Positions 1-8,722 of a DNA stretch of 64,000 nt are shown piece after piece; within the stretch, counting starts at the first letter, position 1; each line of letters starts with the position of its first letter. The notes beneath the pieces were generated by a model. That model made no database searches. It was not told where the DNA came from and saw nothing but the letters and a program-made list of their open reading frames with translations. The DNA is from Methylobacterium brachiatum. Lineage in GTDB: Bacteria > Pseudomonadota > Alphaproteobacteria > Rhizobiales > Beijerinckiaceae. A program made the position numbers and the translations under genes. The stretch is from NCBI RefSeq assembly GCF_020523825.1, contig NZ_JAJALK010000007.1, positions 186,001 through 250,000 on the forward strand, read 5' to 3'.

Positions 1-497
1 CCCAGGGCTGCCGTCAGGCTCGGCCGGAGCGGGCAGGCGCGGCGCAGCATCACCACGATCAGCACCGAGAGCGGCACCGAGACGCAGACCAGGAAGCTGA
101 AGCAGCCGGCGACCTCTTCCGGATGCGGCTGGCCGGTGCCGGGGGCGATCCAGTCGCGCAGGCAGCCGAACCCGCTCGCCCCGATCCAGAGGGCCAGCGG
201 CGGCAGCGGCAGCAGCGCCCAGAGCTTGGAGCGGCCGGGCACGCTGGTCGCGAAAGCCGCGAAGGCCGCGCTCGCGGCGGTCAGCGCCGCGCCCAGCGCC
301 GCGCAGGCGAGATCCGGCACGCCCATGCGCAGCATGAAGCCGCTGGTGTCGATCCGGCTCGCCAGGATCAGCCCGATGAGCAGAGCCGCGCCGAGCCACA
401 GAGCGGCGCGAAGAGCGGGAGAAGGCAGCGGCCGGACCGGCTTCAGGTTGCCGGCGAGTTCCTCGACGAGCCGCTCGTGACGGGCCAGATCGGCCAT
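1..497 (-). CDS. NrsF-like anti-sigma membrane protein (DUF1109), 3' end cut off
   Basis: The reading frame from the ATG at 497 runs off the left edge, so only the N-terminal part is visible. It begins MADLARHERLVEELAGNLKP and then shows several hydrophobic, Ala/Leu/Gly-rich segments that look like membrane helices. This matches the NrsF (negative regulator of SigF, DUF1109) family, inner-membrane proteins that hold a partner ECF sigma factor inactive until a signal is sensed. Its ATG overlaps the stop codon of the sigma-factor gene (TGATG), so the two are translationally coupled, as expected for a sigma/anti-sigma pair. Conserved cysteines can matter in this family; two fall in the visible part (in the stretches PDLACAAL and GFGCLRDW). 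Assignment is from pattern and context; the C-terminal half cannot be checked. Confidence 0.8.
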   Translation of the reverse strand, partial: MADLARHERLVEELAGNLKPVRPLPSPALRAALWLGAALLIGLILASRIDTSGFMLRMGVPDLACAALGAALTAASAAFAAFATSVPGRSKLWALLPLPPLALWIGASGFGCLRDWIAPGTGQPHPEEVAGCFSFLVCVSVPLSVLIVVMLRRACPLRPSLTAAL

Positions 498-1054
498 CAG
501 CGCCGCTCCTGCATCAGGTTGGCGCGCAGGGCCTTCAGGGCCCGGTGCAGGTTGACCTTGAGGGCGCCCTTGCTGCGCCCGGTGAGGACCGCGGTCTCGT
601 CCAGCGACAGCTCGCGCAGGCCGAGATGTTCCACGGCCTGCCGCTGACCGTCCGGCAGGGACGCGACGGCGCGCGCCAGGGCGGCGGCGCGGTCGCGCGC
701 CTCGAGACCCTGGCCGGGCTCGGGGCCGGGATCGGCCTCGGCCTCGTAGGCGAGGGGATCGTGAACCTCCCGCGGCCGCCGGCCGGCCCGGCGCAGGCGG
801 TCGATCGCCCGGCGCTGGGTGATGGCGCGCAGCCACGGCAGGAACGGCCGCGCCGGATCGTAGCTGGCGCGCGCCCGGTGCACGGTCATCAGCGTGTCCT
901 GGACGACGTCGTCCACGGCCTCGCCGCGCACGCCCTGCGCCCGGGCGATCGCCGAGACGACGGGCAGGCAGGCCTTCAGCAGGGCGCGATACGCGGCCGC
1001 GTCGCCACCCTGCGCGGCCGCCATCATGGCGGCCAGTTCCCCTTCGAGCGCCAT
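497..1054 (-). CDS. ECF sigma factor, SigF-like
   Basis: A 185-residue extracytoplasmic-function sigma factor. Region 2 is visible (GDAAAYRALL, then VVQDTLMTVHRARASYDP and FLPWLRAITQRRAIDRLRR), followed by a short linker and region 4 (SLPDGQRQAVEHLGLRELS, LTGRSKGALKVNLHRALKAL). It should direct RNA polymerase to a small regulon controlled by the NrsF-like membrane protein encoded immediately downstream with overlapping codons. In related alphaproteobacteria SigF/NrsF pairs respond to heavy-metal or oxidative stress. The open frame extends upstream to 1180, but the extra 42 residues are Gly-rich and unlike the family, so I chose the ATG at 1054; an ATG at 1090 is the alternative. The upstream DUF1223 gene probably belongs to the same transcription unit. 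Confidence 0.86.
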   Translation of the reverse strand: MALEGELAAMMAAAQGGDAAAYRALLKACLPVVSAIARAQGVRGEAVDDVVQDTLMTVHRARASYDPARPFLPWLRAITQRRAIDRLRRAGRRPREVHDPLAYEAEADPGPEPGQGLEARDRAAALARAVASLPDGQRQAVEHLGLRELSLDETAVLTGRSKGALKVNLHRALKALRANLMQERR

Positions 1055-1176
1055 GCGGGCCCCGCCGCCGATCCGTTCCCCGGCCTGCATCGAGTCTAGC
1101 CCGGGGTTGGCGTCCGGCGCCAGCACCCATCCGCCCCCCGCCAAGCCACCCGCCAAGCCACCCGACATGGACAGCA

Positions 1177-1893
1177 TCATCGCAGCCCCCCCGCGACAGC
1201 GCCGGGGCGCTCGTCGAGGCGGGCCGCGCCCAGGATGCGGCCATCCTCCGCCTGCAGAAGCAGGGCCGCCGTCTCGCCGGCGGGCGCGGCGGCCTCGACG
1301 GTCGCGGCGGCGCCGGACCAGGGGCCGAGATCCTGGATCGCCCGGACGACGTTGGCCTGCTCGAGGGTGCGCCCGGCATTCTCGCCGCGCAGGACCCGGC
1401 TGGTGTGGCTCGGGTCGAAGCCGATCAGCAGGACCCGGCCGGCGCCGCGGCCCGCCCCGACCCGGGCGGTGAGGCGGCCGCCGTCACGCGCCAGCGTCAC
1501 CGGGACCGACGTCCCGGCGCTCCGCGCCTGCGCGATTGCCGACCGCAGCGCGGCCTCGTCCGACCCGACGAGGCCCGCCTGGCCGTCGATCACCGCCTGT
1601 GGCGTGTAGCTCGGGCCGCCGAACCGGGCGGCGTAGTCGTTCTGTCGGGCGGTGGCGGCCGGCAGCGAATAGGGGTCGCGCCAGTCGAGATGGTTCCAGT
1701 AGGTGACGTGGAAGGCCAGCGGCAGCACCTCCGCACCTTCATGGGCGAGCCGGCCGATCAGCGCCTCCGCGGGCGGGCAAGACGAGCAGCTCTGCGAGGT
1801 GAACAGCTCGACGACGACGGGGCGCTCCAGCGATACGGCCGGGCGCACGGCGGCGAGCATCAGGGCAGCGGAGATCAACGCGACGCTTTTCAT
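1177..1893 (-). CDS. DUF1223 thioredoxin-like exported protein
   Basis: A protein of 238 residues with an N-terminal export signal (MKSVALISAALMLAAVRPAVS) and then VVVELFTSQSCSSCPPAEAL. The CxxC in a thioredoxin-like fold is the hallmark of the DUF1223 family. It should act in the periplasm or at the membrane, perhaps in thiol redox chemistry, but no reaction is established for the family. The start at 1893 is preceded by GGGAGG, a good ribosome binding site; the open frame extends further upstream but without family-like sequence. It lies directly upstream of the SigF-like/NrsF-like pair on the same strand. DUF1223 proteins near such sigma operons suggest a redox-stress role, which is inference. 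Confidence 0.84.
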   Translation of the reverse strand: MKSVALISAALMLAAVRPAVSLERPVVVELFTSQSCSSCPPAEALIGRLAHEGAEVLPLAFHVTYWNHLDWRDPYSLPAATARQNDYAARFGGPSYTPQAVIDGQAGLVGSDEAALRSAIAQARSAGTSVPVTLARDGGRLTARVGAGRGAGRVLLIGFDPSHTSRVLRGENAGRTLEQANVVRAIQDLGPWSGAAATVEAAAPAGETAALLLQAEDGRILGAARLDERPGAVAGGLR

Positions 1894-1963
1894 GGCCGGG
1901 CCTCCCGACACCGGCGGAGAGTGCCGGCGCGTGACCGATCTTTCGGCCGGATGCCGGCGCCGG

Positions 1964-2758
1964 TTACGCCCGATCGGATCCGTCGAGCTCGAACCGATCC
2001 ACGTCCCGCAGCAGCTCGACGAAGGCGGCGGCACCGTGATCGAGCGCGGTCCGGCCGGCCGACGCGGAGCCCAAGCGGGCGTCGCCCATAGCTCCGGAGG
2101 GGTGCAGGTCGCCGGCCTTCCAGGCGAAAGCGGCGGGCCGGCCGGCGCGCAGATGGGTGAAATCCCGGACCATGGCGCGATTGCGCGGCGGGAAATCGGC
2201 GATCCGGTCGGTCCGCACCAGATCCGGCCGCAGGGCCAGCATCAAAGCGGTCTCGACGCCGCCGGCATGGATGCCGTACGCGATCTCGTCGGCGGGAAAC
2301 AGTCCGTCCGGGTAGCCGAACCGGGCCCAGGATGTCGTGACCGCGACGAGGCCGTACTGCGCCCGAAGGTCGCCGGCCACGAGATCGATCAGGGCGCTGT
2401 TGCCGCCATGGCTCGTGACGATCACCAGCTTGCGGCACCCGGCGCGCCGGATCGCGGCGCCGATCCCGGTCCAGGCCGCCAGGGCCGTCCCGGTATCGAG
2501 CGAGAGCGTGCCCGGAAAGGCGTCGTGCTCGTCGGATTTGCCGATGGTCTGGACCGGCAGCAGCAGAACGTCGAGGTCGTCAGGGACCAGCGCGCGGACG
2601 CAAGCGAGGTAGCCCTCGGCGATGATCGCGTCCGTGCCGAGCGGCAGGTGCGGGCCGTGCTGCTCGATGGCGGCCACCGGCAGCACCGCAACGGCGCGCC
2701 GCATGTCGCGCCGCGCCAGATCGTCCGTGGTCAGATCGGACCAGAGCCGCGCCACCAT
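1964..2758 (-). CDS. creatininase family amidohydrolase
   Basis: A 264-residue member of the creatininase/creatinine amidohydrolase family. Metal-binding and active-site motifs are visible: EQHGPHLPLGTD near residue 32, TSHGGNS near 116, and HAGGVETALM near 165. The family hydrolyses cyclic or linear C-N bonds with zinc or manganese; members include creatininase, formamidopyrimidine deformylases and the mycofactocin protease MftE, so the substrate cannot be named from sequence. It is a monocistronic-looking minus-strand gene whose 3' end lies about 70 bp from the DUF1223 start. No mycofactocin genes are nearby, which argues against MftE. Family is secure, substrate unknown. Confidence 0.87.
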   Translation of the reverse strand: MVARLWSDLTTDDLARRDMRRAVAVLPVAAIEQHGPHLPLGTDAIIAEGYLACVRALVPDDLDVLLLPVQTIGKSDEHDAFPGTLSLDTGTALAAWTGIGAAIRRAGCRKLVIVTSHGGNSALIDLVAGDLRAQYGLVAVTTSWARFGYPDGLFPADEIAYGIHAGGVETALMLALRPDLVRTDRIADFPPRNRAMVRDFTHLRAGRPAAFAWKAGDLHPSGAMGDARLGSASAGRTALDHGAAAFVELLRDVDRFELDGSDRA

Positions 2759-2869
2759 GATCCTGGCCTGGACCTTCCCTCGAAACCACCGTTCGGCGCC
2801 GGTTGCCGACGGCGATCTATACCGCCCAAGCGCCCCGCGTCGAATGCCGGTCGACCGATTTGGAGCCGG

Positions 2870-3514
2870 TCAGGCGAAGAGGGCGTCGATGTCGTTCTGG
2901 GACGGGGTTTCCTCGACGGCCTGGGGGCCGTTGAGGAGCAGGTTCTCGGCACGGGCGCGGCGGGCCAGCTCCGCCGGATCGGTGGAGGTGGCATCGCGGG
3001 CCTTCACGGCGCCCACGAAGCGAGCGAGCCGCTGCTCGAACAGCCGCAGGGCCTCGACCACCTTGGCGATGCGCTGGCCGGTGATGTCCTGGAACGCGCA
3101 GGCCTCGAAGATCGTGTTGATTCGCTCCTCGACCGCATCCCGGTAGCCCGGCCCGTCCGGGAGGCTCAGCATCGCCTCCGCGGCCTCCATGATCGTGTTG
3201 GTCGCCCCGGCCGTGGCCTCGACGACGCTGCCGAGCTCCTCATGGGCCATGGGGATCCGGTCGCGGCTCATCTCGTTCGCCCGGAGCGCGCCGATCTCCT
3301 CGCGCAGGTGGGCGATGTAATCCGCGATCTCGATCAACTCGGAGATCACGGCGTGCGGCTCACGGAACCGCATATCGGGCTGGCGCGCGGCGGATGAAGC
3401 CATGCTCTCCTCCTGGGATCGGCGACCATCGATGCCGGCGGCATCGCTCTTGGGCGTCTTCCGGCGTGCCGAGGGCTTCGCCGGAGGGCGCGTGGGACGT
3501 GCCACGGAACTCAT
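2870..3514 (-). CDS. cheZ: chemotaxis phosphatase CheZ
   Basis: A 214-residue protein with the CheZ catalytic signature AFQDITGQRI; D143 and Q147 by my count fall at the positions of the E. coli catalytic pair. The long central helices (about residues 55-180) fit the CheZ four-helix bundle, and the C-terminal NDIDALFA resembles the peptide that docks on CheY. CheZ speeds dephosphorylation of CheY-P and so shortens the motor-reversal signal. Its ATG at 3514 overlaps the stop of the upstream cheY-like gene (TGATG). The first 40 or so residues are basic, Pro-rich and low in complexity; an internal ATG at residue 38 is an alternative start. CheZ is not universal in alphaproteobacteria. Confidence 0.88.
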   Translation of the reverse strand: MSSVARPTRPPAKPSARRKTPKSDAAGIDGRRSQEESMASSAARQPDMRFREPHAVISELIEIADYIAHLREEIGALRANEMSRDRIPMAHEELGSVVEATAGATNTIMEAAEAMLSLPDGPGYRDAVEERINTIFEACAFQDITGQRIAKVVEALRLFEQRLARFVGAVKARDATSTDPAELARRARAENLLLNGPQAVEETPSQNDIDALFA

Positions 3515-3897
3515 CAGTTCCCGCAGACGGCCTCGATCTTGGATTTGAGCGTCGCCGCGTTGAAGGGCTTCACGATATAATTGTTCACGCCGGCCTTTTT
3601 GGCCGCGATGACGTTTTCAGTCTTCGATTCGGCGGTGACCATGATGAACGGCGTGGTCCGCAGGTTCTCGTCCGCCCGCACGTGCCGGAGGAGCTCGTAG
3701 CCGGTCATCGGCTCCATGTTCCAGTCGGAGATGACCAGGCCGTACTTGCGGTCCTTGAGCCGCGCCAGTGCTGCCGTACCATCAGACGCGTCGTCGACCT
3801 CCTCGAAGCCGAGTTGCTTCAGTAGATTCCGAATGATTCGGACCATCGTCTGGTAATCGTCGACAACGAGGATCGGCATGCTCAGATCGAGAGCCAT
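3514..3897 (-). CDS. cheY: chemotaxis response regulator CheY
   Basis: A single-domain receiver of 127 residues. The acidic pair D13/D14 (VVDDYQTM), phosphoacceptor D58 (ISDWNMEP), T88 (MVTAES) and K110 (YIVKPF) are all in place, so it should be a functional phosphoreceiver. The motif set and the coupled cheZ downstream identify it as CheY, which binds the flagellar switch when phosphorylated. I chose the ATG at 3897, preceded by GGAG at a good distance; the frame is open further upstream but that part is not receiver-like. No kinase (cheA), receptors or other che genes are in the window, so this pair is separate from the main chemotaxis operon. Confidence 0.93.
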   Translation of the reverse strand: MALDLSMPILVVDDYQTMVRIIRNLLKQLGFEEVDDASDGTAALARLKDRKYGLVISDWNMEPMTGYELLRHVRADENLRTTPFIMVTAESKTENVIAAKKAGVNNYIVKPFNAATLKSKIEAVCGN

Positions 3898-4188
3898 AGA
3901 CCAACTGCTCCGTATTGCCCGGCGGGAAGCCGCGGCGGCTCCCGGAAAGATGAACGCTTCACTAACGCCGCAAAATAGCCGCGCTGCACAGCATTTAAAA
4001 TAGGGCACGCGCATTGCGAAGCCGTTAATCTGCAGGTGTGTCATTCGCGGCCGGCTCCTGCAATGTCGCAGCGCGGTCGCTTCGCTTGACCCTCCGGGCG
4101 GGTTTCGGCAGGGTCCGGCGGCGTCGGGCCTGACGCGGACAGCTCAGGCGCTTCCATCCGACCCTTCCGAGTCTCCGACCCCGAATCG

Positions 4189-5175
4189 ATGGCCTCAGGC
4201 GACGAACCGGCCATGCGGCCCTTCACGATTTGCGGCGCGGACGCTCCGGTCCCGCCCGCCCTGTCCGGCGCGGTCGCGGCGATCGGCAATTTCGATGGCG
4301 TCCATCGCGGTCACCGGGTGCTGGTCGAGAACGTGCGCGCGGCGGCGCGCGAGGCCGGCCGGCCGGCGGCGGTGCTGACCTTCGAGCCGCATCCGCGCGC
4401 CTATTTCGCACCCGACGCGCCGATGTTCCGCCTGACCTCGCTGGCCGCGAAGGAGATCGTGTTCGCCCGTCTCGGCCTCGACGGGCTGATCGTGCGTCGC
4501 TTCGACGGCGCGCTGGCCGCCACGAGCGCGCGCGCCTTCGTGCTCGCGTTCCTCAAGGGCTCGCTCGGCCTGTCCGGGGTCGTGGTCGGCCACGATTTCC
4601 ATTTCGGCCGTGGCCGCGAAGGCACGCCGGCAATCCTGGCGGAGCTCTGCCGCGAGGCGGGGCTCGGCTGCCGGATCGTGGAGCCGGTCGCCCTCGGGGG
4701 CGAGACGGAGCCGGTCTCGTCGAGCGCGATCCGCGCGGCCCTGGCCTCGGGCGACGTCGCCCGGGCCAACGCGCTGCTCGGCTATCGCTGGTTCGTGCTC
4801 GGCCAGGTCCGTCACGGCGACAAGCGCGGGCGCCAGCTCGGCTTCCCGACCGCCAACGTGATGCTGCCCGATTGCGGCCTGGCGCACGGTATCTACGCGG
4901 TGCGCGTGCGCCTCGGGCCGGGCGAGATCCGCGACGGGGTCGCGAGCTACGGGCGCCGCCCGACCTTCGACGACGGCGCGCCGCTGCTGGAAGTCTACCT
5001 GTTCGATTTCGCGGGCGACCTCTACGGGCGGGAGATCGCGGTCGAATGCGTCGGCTACATCCGCGGCGAGGAGCGGTTCGACAGCGCCGAGGCGCTGATC
5101 GCGCGCATGCATATCGACGCCGACACGGCCCGGTCCCTGCTGACCGCCGACCGGACCCCATCGATGCTCGCCTGA
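4189..5175 (+). CDS. ribF: bifunctional riboflavin kinase/FAD synthetase
   Basis: A 328-residue enzyme that phosphorylates riboflavin to FMN and adenylylates FMN to FAD in the cytoplasm. The N-terminal nucleotidyltransferase domain shows IGNFDGVHRGH (near residue 32) and SSSAIRAAL (near 175); the C-terminal kinase domain shows GDKRGRQLGFPTAN (near 210) and ends with the usual EERFDSAEALIARM helix. Length fits the family. An ATG at 4213 is an equally plausible start. It stands alone on the plus strand, divergent from cheY, with about 290 bp between them in which I see no gene. Confidence 0.96.
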   Translation: MASGDEPAMRPFTICGADAPVPPALSGAVAAIGNFDGVHRGHRVLVENVRAAAREAGRPAAVLTFEPHPRAYFAPDAPMFRLTSLAAKEIVFARLGLDGLIVRRFDGALAATSARAFVLAFLKGSLGLSGVVVGHDFHFGRGREGTPAILAELCREAGLGCRIVEPVALGGETEPVSSSAIRAALASGDVARANALLGYRWFVLGQVRHGDKRGRQLGFPTANVMLPDCGLAHGIYAVRVRLGPGEIRDGVASYGRRPTFDDGAPLLEVYLFDFAGDLYGREIAVECVGYIRGEERFDSAEALIARMHIDADTARSLLTADRTPSMLA

Positions 5176-5227
5176 TTCTCCGAACGCGTGAGATGATGTA
5201 GAAGGCGGGCCTGATCAGGAGGCGGAT

Positions 5228-5446
5228 GTGCTGGGTCGCTACGAGCGTGGACAGAACGGCGAGGCGGTCGTCGAGTACGGGGACGGCACCATGCGGGTGG
5301 TCAAGCCCGGCAGCTTCGTGCGCTGCGCGGTCACGGGCGAGTCGATCCCGCTGGACGGGTTGCGCTACTGGAGCGCCACGCGGCAGGAAGCCTACGTGTC
5401 GCCCGAGGCGATCATGAAGCGCCTCAAGGAAACCGGACGTCCGTAG
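5228..5446 (+). CDS. DUF2093 small protein
   Basis: A 72-residue protein beginning with GTG, preceded by a consensus AGGAGG at 5217-5222. An ATG two bases earlier is in another frame and would be wrong. The sequence (VVKPGSFVRCAVTGESIPLD, then LRYWSATRQEAYVSPEA) matches DUF2093, an alphaproteobacterial family usually found next to lpxK, as here. Two residues resembling a zinc-binding half-site are not enough to infer metal binding (only one Cys is present). Its 3' end overlaps the convergent lpxK by 23 bp. Function unknown; the conserved neighbourhood hints at a link with lipid A metabolism. Confidence 0.9.
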   Translation: MLGRYERGQNGEAVVEYGDGTMRVVKPGSFVRCAVTGESIPLDGLRYWSATRQEAYVSPEAIMKRLKETGRP

Positions 5447-6422
5447 CCTCCGACAGCGCCTGCCGGATCTGGCGGCGCAGCGCCTCCGGATCACCCGGTA
5501 CGAGGCGCACGCGCAGCACGTCGACCCGGGTCGCGAAGGCGGCGGGCAGCCGCACGGCATCCTTCTCGGTGGTCACGAGATCCGCACCGAGCCGGGCCGC
5601 CTCCGCGGCGAGCGCGGCGAGATCCGCGTCGCGATAGGGGTGATGATCCGGGAAGGGCCGCTCGGCCGCGATCACGGCGCCGGTCCCGCGCAGCGTCGCG
5701 AAGAACTTTTCGGGCCGGCCGATCCCTGCAAAGGCCAGGCAGCGCCGACCGGCGAAATCGGCACCCTCCGGGATCAGCTGCGCCTGGTGGACCGGCACCC
5801 CGCGGCGCGCCGCGATCTCTGCAACCCCCGCGCCGGGCGCGCCGTCGCCGACGAGGATCAGGCCCGCGATATGGGGCCATTGCCGCGCGAGCGGCGCGCG
5901 CAGGGGACCGGCCGGGAACGGGCGGCCGTTGCCGATGCCGGCGCCGCCATCGACCACCGCCCAGGCGAGATCCTTGGCGAGCGACGGATTCTGCAGCCCG
6001 TCATCCATGACGATCACGTCGGCGCCGAGGCTCCGGCACAGCGCCGCCCCGGCCAGGCGGTCCCGGGCTACGATTGTCGGCGCGTGGCGGGCGAGGAGCA
6101 GCGGCTCGTCGCCGACATCCGCGGCGGCATGACCGTCGGGATCGACCCGGACCGGGCCGGCGAGACGCCCGCCATAGCCCCGGGACAGGAAGGCCGGTTT
6201 TCGGCCGAGCTCCGTGAGCAGGGCGGCGACCGCGATCGCGGCGGGCGTCTTGCCGGCCCCGCCGAGGGTGAAGTTTCCCAAGCACAGGACCGGGCAGCCG
6301 GCTCTGGCGCCGGGCCGATCCATGCGCCGGGCGGTGAGCGCGCCGTAGGCCGCGCCGAGGGGTGCGAGGCACCGCGCGGCCGGGTGGTCGGCCCCCGCCG
6401 TCCAGAAGCGCGGTGGCCGCAT
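5424..6422 (-). CDS. lpxK: tetraacyldisaccharide 4'-kinase LpxK
   Basis: A 332-residue inner-membrane-associated kinase that phosphorylates the 4' position of the lipid A disaccharide. Visible features are the P-loop GNFTLGGAGKTPAAIAVA (near residue 49), SRGYGGRL, DVGDEPLLLA, the VIVMDDGLQNPSL motif and the late LVTTEKDAVRLP motif. The ATG at 6422 overlaps the stop of waaA (TGATG), so waaA-lpxK are translationally coupled. The frame stays open far upstream through waaA only because of high GC; that extension is not part of the protein. Confidence 0.95.
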   Translation of the reverse strand: MRPPRFWTAGADHPAARCLAPLGAAYGALTARRMDRPGARAGCPVLCLGNFTLGGAGKTPAAIAVAALLTELGRKPAFLSRGYGGRLAGPVRVDPDGHAAADVGDEPLLLARHAPTIVARDRLAGAALCRSLGADVIVMDDGLQNPSLAKDLAWAVVDGGAGIGNGRPFPAGPLRAPLARQWPHIAGLILVGDGAPGAGVAEIAARRGVPVHQAQLIPEGADFAGRRCLAFAGIGRPEKFFATLRGTGAVIAAERPFPDHHPYRDADLAALAAEAARLGADLVTTEKDAVRLPAAFATRVDVLRVRLVPGDPEALRRQIRQALSEATDVRFP

Positions 6423-7753
6423 CAGGCCCGCGCGAGCGGCCGCGCGAGATCGCCCCGGTCGAGCCGCTGAAGCTTCATCTGCGCCACGAAGGGTTCGAGC
6501 ACCGCGAGCGTGCGCCCGACCGCCCCCTCGAACGGCCGCAGCGCCCCCGGACCGGCCTGGACCATGCCGGCGAGACGCCTCGGATCGCCCAGGACCTCGC
6601 CGACCATGGCGGCCAGCTCGACGCCGTCCTTGACCGGCAGGGCGGCGCCGGCCCGGTCGAGGGCGCGATAGACCGCGTCGAAATTGTCCGTGTGCGGCCC
6701 GTGCAAGATCGCGGTGTCGAGGCGCACCGGCTCGATCGGGTTCTGGCCACCATGCGGGACGAGCGAGCCGCCGAGGAAGGCCAGCGGTGCGAGCCGGTAG
6801 AACAGGCCCAGCTCGCCGATCGTGTCGGCGACGTAGATCTCCACGGACGGATGGGGCCGACCGCCGCTGGAGCGTCTGGCGCTGCGCAGAGTGTAGGCCG
6901 CCGCGGCTTCGGCCGCTTCGGCGCCGCGGCTCGGATGACGGGGAGCGAGGATCGTCAAGAGCTTCGGAAACTGCGCCTTCAGCACCGCATGGGCGTAGGC
7001 GACCATGCTGTCCTCGCCCGGATGGGTGCTCGCCGCGACCCAGACCGGCCGGCCGGCGATCATGCCCTCCAGATAGGCGCGTTGCTGCGGATCGACCGGC
7101 GGGACCTGGGCGTCGAATTTCAGGTTGCCGGTGATGCTGACCCGGGGCGCGCCGAGCTTGGCGTAGCGCGCGCCGTCCTCCTGGGTCTGCGTCAGGCAGA
7201 CCGCGATCCGCGACAGCAGGGCCTTGGCGGTGCGCGGGCAGCGCTCCCAGCCCTTGAACGATCGCTCCGACATCCGGCCGTTGACCAGGATGAGCGGGAT
7301 CTCGCGGGCGTCCAGCTCCAGGATCGTGTTCGGCCAGATCTCGGACTCGGCCACGATGGCGAGGTTCGGCTGCCAATGGGCGAGGAACCGCGCGACCCAG
7401 CGCGGCGCGTCGAGCGGCACGTATTGGTGCACCGCCCCGGGCGGGAGCCGCCCCCGGATCAACTCGGCAGCCGAGCGGGTGCCGGTGGTCACCAGCACCG
7501 AGAAGCCTCGGGCGATCATGCCCTCCACCAGACCGATCAGCGACAGGACCTCGCCGACGCTGGCGCCGTGCATCCAGGCAAGCGGCCCGACCGGACGGGC
7601 CCGGCCCGGCAGGCCGCGCCGCTCGGGCAGCCGCAGCGGATCCTCCTTGCCGCGATGGGCACGCCAGGCGAGGAGGCCCGCCAGGGCGGGCTCGCCGACC
7701 CGCAGGCCGGCACGGTAGACCTGCAACGGCAGGGTCACGGACGGGAGCTTCAC
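6422..7753 (-). CDS. waaA: Kdo transferase WaaA (KdtA)
   Basis: A 443-residue glycosyltransferase that adds 3-deoxy-D-manno-octulosonate to the lipid A precursor from CMP-Kdo at the inner membrane. Recognisable segments are LAWMHGASVGEVLSLIGLVE, IVAESEIWPNTI, LVNGRMSERSFKGW and the C-terminal LGGSLVPHGGQNPIEP. It starts with GTG at 7753, overlapping the stop of the upstream acyltransferase (GTGA), with GGAG seven bases before. It is the middle gene of the acyltransferase-waaA-lpxK operon. No frameshift or missing motif is apparent. Confidence 0.95.
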   Translation of the reverse strand: MKLPSVTLPLQVYRAGLRVGEPALAGLLAWRAHRGKEDPLRLPERRGLPGRARPVGPLAWMHGASVGEVLSLIGLVEGMIARGFSVLVTTGTRSAAELIRGRLPPGAVHQYVPLDAPRWVARFLAHWQPNLAIVAESEIWPNTILELDAREIPLILVNGRMSERSFKGWERCPRTAKALLSRIAVCLTQTQEDGARYAKLGAPRVSITGNLKFDAQVPPVDPQQRAYLEGMIAGRPVWVAASTHPGEDSMVAYAHAVLKAQFPKLLTILAPRHPSRGAEAAEAAAAYTLRSARRSSGGRPHPSVEIYVADTIGELGLFYRLAPLAFLGGSLVPHGGQNPIEPVRLDTAILHGPHTDNFDAVYRALDRAGAALPVKDGVELAAMVGEVLGDPRRLAGMVQAGPGALRPFEGAVGRTLAVLEPFVAQMKLQRLDRGDLARPLARA

Positions 7754-8535
7754 GCGGATTCTCCGACCGGATCGACACCCGCGGCCGGCGGCGTGCTGCG
7801 ATAGAGCGCTGCGCGGTCGGCACGTCCCACCAGCGCGTAGGCGCGGGCATGGACCCGGTTCATCTCGGCTTCGAGGCGCCGCCGCAGCGCCTCGAACTCC
7901 TCGCCGGCGCAATCGCGGGCGACGTAGATCGGCGCGCCCAGCACAACCGCGCCCCGCCCGAACGGCAGACCGAGACAGGCCCGGTCCCAGGATTTGAAGC
8001 GCAGGTGCCGGCTCGTCACCACGGCGGCCGGGACGATCGGCCGGCCCGAGAAGCGTGCCAGCGTCAGGATCCCGGCATCGCAACGGCGTGAGACCTTCGG
8101 CACGTCCGCGCTGAAGGCTACGGACTCGCCGGCCTTGAGGGCCCGCAGCATCGCCCGCAACCCCTCGGCCCCGCCCTTGGCGCGGGTATCGGTCGCCCGG
8201 TCCCGGCCCCGGGCGCCGGAGGCCCGGATCACCCGCACGCCGAGATGCTCCAGCGCGATCGTGTTGATGTTGCCGTCCGGGCTCTTCGAGATGATCGTGG
8301 CCACCCGGTCGCTCGGCCGGCGCATGAACGGCATCATGATGTGCTGCCCGTGCCACATCCCGGCGATGAGCGGCACCTGCGCGTCGATCCACCCATCCGC
8401 GGCACCGGGGCCGGCCGCATCGGCATGGACCTCGAAGCGGTTCGTGGCCTGCACGAGCCGCAGATACCCGGCCGCCATGCGCCCGAGGATGCGCTGGACG
8501 GCGGGATGGCGAAGGATGCGCTTGCCGAGACTCAT
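7750..8535 (-). CDS. lysophospholipid acyltransferase family protein (DUF374)
   Basis: A 261-residue protein of the DUF374 acyltransferase group that sits upstream of waaA in many alphaproteobacteria. Visible are the membrane-proximal N-terminus (MSLGKRILRHPAVQRILGRM), GMWHGQHIMMPFM in place of the usual acyltransferase His motif, ISKSPDGNINTIALEHLG, and the ADVPKVSRRCDAGILTLAR and PIVPAAVVTSRHLR segments. It probably transfers an acyl chain to lipid A or a related lipid; that is inference from the cluster. The start at 8535 fits the family; the longer frame to 8781 would run into the divergent promoter region. Confidence 0.87.
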   Translation of the reverse strand: MSLGKRILRHPAVQRILGRMAAGYLRLVQATNRFEVHADAAGPGAADGWIDAQVPLIAGMWHGQHIMMPFMRRPSDRVATIISKSPDGNINTIALEHLGVRVIRASGARGRDRATDTRAKGGAEGLRAMLRALKAGESVAFSADVPKVSRRCDAGILTLARFSGRPIVPAAVVTSRHLRFKSWDRACLGLPFGRGAVVLGAPIYVARDCAGEEFEALRRRLEAEMNRVHARAYALVGRADRAALYRSTPPAAGVDPVGESA

Positions 8536-8722
8536 GAGACGCTTGTGGCAGCCGGAGCGGCGCAGCCCGAACGGACCGGGCGGGGATTCGTCCGCCCACG
8601 GTCTAGTCCCCTGGCCCGCGCCAACGCAACTCGCGCGCCGCCGGGGATAGCGAATCGTCCCTTCGTCGTGCGCCCGCTCCGCGGAAGCTCGACCCGCGTC
8701 CAACAAAAGATCGAACCCTCCT

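Noticed and set aside
5424..7850. A single 808-codon frame covering lpxK and part of waaA
   Set aside because: The N-terminal half is antisense-like GC-rich noise in another frame of waaA; the true lpxK start overlaps the waaA stop at 6422.
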